Shown: piece after piece, positions 6,374 through 6,781 of the stretch
How the letters are laid out: every line of letters begins with the position of its first letter
Position numbering within the stretch: the first letter of the stretch is position 1
Assembly (NCBI GenBank): GCA_030642405.1
Contig: DAOWNV010000155.1
Coordinates: forward strand, 1 to 6,781
Direction: 5' to 3'
Length of the DNA: 6,781 nt
Source: Desulfosarcina sp.
Lineage (GTDB): Bacteria; Desulfobacterota; Desulfobacteria; Desulfobacterales; Desulfosarcinaceae
Notes under the pieces: generated by a model
Seen by the model: the letters and a program-made list of their open reading frames with translations, nothing else
Databases searched by the model: none
Told to the model about the DNA's origin: nothing
Position numbers and translations under genes: made by a program

Positions 6374-6781
6374 CTATAGGTTTCTCAGGCCTTTTGCCTG
6401 GTATGGTGCCTTTCGATATTGTTTATACATAAAAGTGGTGCTGTTGTTATGCACGAGGTCATAATGGCAGTCGACACATTTTTTTTCGTATCCTGGTCTA
6501 GGGTAGAGCACCGAACGGTGAGCCAACATGGCACCACGTTTATGCGGCATGGCCAGAAGGTTCCGGTGACATTTCTGACACTCGGCGTTGTCAAATGAAG
6601 CATAAGCCGCCTCACGATTTTTTTTACGATCATATTCCTTGATTGTGAAATGTTTGATGACGTCTTTAACACCATGAACGGTTTTGGCAAAAAAGAAGTC
6701 GAACATCTTATGAGGAGCAGGCAGGTGACAGTCCATGCAATCGGCAACGAAACCCTGGGAGTTGTTCACATGGGTGGACGC
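6374..6781 (-). CDS. NapC/NrfH-type membrane tetraheme cytochrome c, N-terminus missing
   Basis: The frame is open to the right edge, giving 135 residues with the N-terminus cut off; the GTG at 6769 is internal. Three CxxCH sites are visible: CMDCHLP (first Cys codon 6739-6737), CQKCH and CVDCHYDLVH. The context fits hemes 2-4 of the NapC/NrfH family: a S-x-H stretch ahead of heme 2, C-x-D-C-H-x-P, H-G-V-K-D and H-F after it, AHR between hemes 3 and 4, and C-x-D-C-H-x-x-L-V-H at heme 4. The expected N-terminal membrane helix and heme 1 lie beyond the window. Such proteins oxidise menaquinol at the membrane and hand electrons to a periplasmic reductase. The octaheme gene starts 34 bases downstream on the same strand, as in haoC-haoA and nrfHA arrangements, so the two are probably one operon and an electron-transfer pair. 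The pairing is inferred from gene order. Confidence 0.85.
   Translation of the reverse strand, partial: ASTHVNNSQGFVADCMDCHLPAPHKMFDFFFAKTVHGVKDVIKHFTIKEYDRKKNREAAYASFDNAECQKCHRNLLAMPHKRGAMLAHRSVLYPRPGYEKKCVDCHYDLVHNNSTTFMYKQYRKAPYQAKGLRNL

Noticed and set aside
1..6781. CRISPR array, tRNA or rRNA gene, insertion sequence or phage element
   Set aside because: No regularly spaced repeats, tRNA-like cloverleaf, rRNA-like stretch, transposase frame or terminal inverted repeats were seen on either strand.

Overview
The window reads as chromosomal DNA from an anaerobic, Gram-negative, respiring bacterium, most likely a member of the Desulfobacterota (sulfate-reducing or syntrophic 'deltaproteobacterial' type). 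The evidence is indirect: an EtfBA pair next to a CCG-domain iron-sulfur oxidoreductase, a GerMN-domain protein in an apparent non-sporulating setting, a divergent EF-G paralogue outside any ribosomal-protein operon, and a periplasmic multiheme cytochrome pair of the NrfH/HaoC plus octaheme HAO type. I infer the lineage from family knowledge; no marker gene in the window fixes it.

Layout. Bases 2-262 (+) are the 3' end of a CCG/HdrD-like Fe-S oxidoreductase, probably the ETF:(methyl)menaquinone oxidoreductase type. A 102-base AT-rich gap with a possible promoter and a small palindrome follows. Then come etfB (365-1138) and etfA (1138-2106), overlapping by one base and closed by a strong intrinsic terminator (2131-2170). 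The next unit (+) is a secreted or membrane-anchored GerMN-domain protein (2274-2810) that overlaps by four bases (ATGA) a full-length EF-G-family GTPase (2807-4843). A hairpin at 4889-4911, flanked by A and T runs, lies between this unit and the convergent minus-strand genes and looks bidirectional. On the minus strand, a NapC/NrfH-type cytochrome (partial, 6781-6374) is followed after 34 bases by an octaheme HAO-like cytochrome (6339-4939).

How the genes fit together. The first unit would carry electrons from acyl-CoA dehydrogenases through ETF (EtfAB) to a membrane Fe-S/quinone oxidoreductase, i.e. beta-oxidation feeding the menaquinone pool. The last unit would take electrons out of the quinol pool through a membrane tetraheme cytochrome to a periplasmic octaheme enzyme, plausibly reducing nitrite or hydroxylamine. 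The middle unit is unrelated to respiration: a putative envelope protein coupled in translation to an EF-G paralogue whose domain IV tip differs from canonical translocating EF-G.

No tRNA, rRNA, CRISPR array, insertion sequence or other mobile element was seen, and no gene-free stretch exceeds 300 bases. I did not find clear evidence for a wholly new system. The two most noteworthy items are the GerMN/EF-G coupling with the altered EF-G tip, and the HaoC/HaoA-like cytochrome pair.
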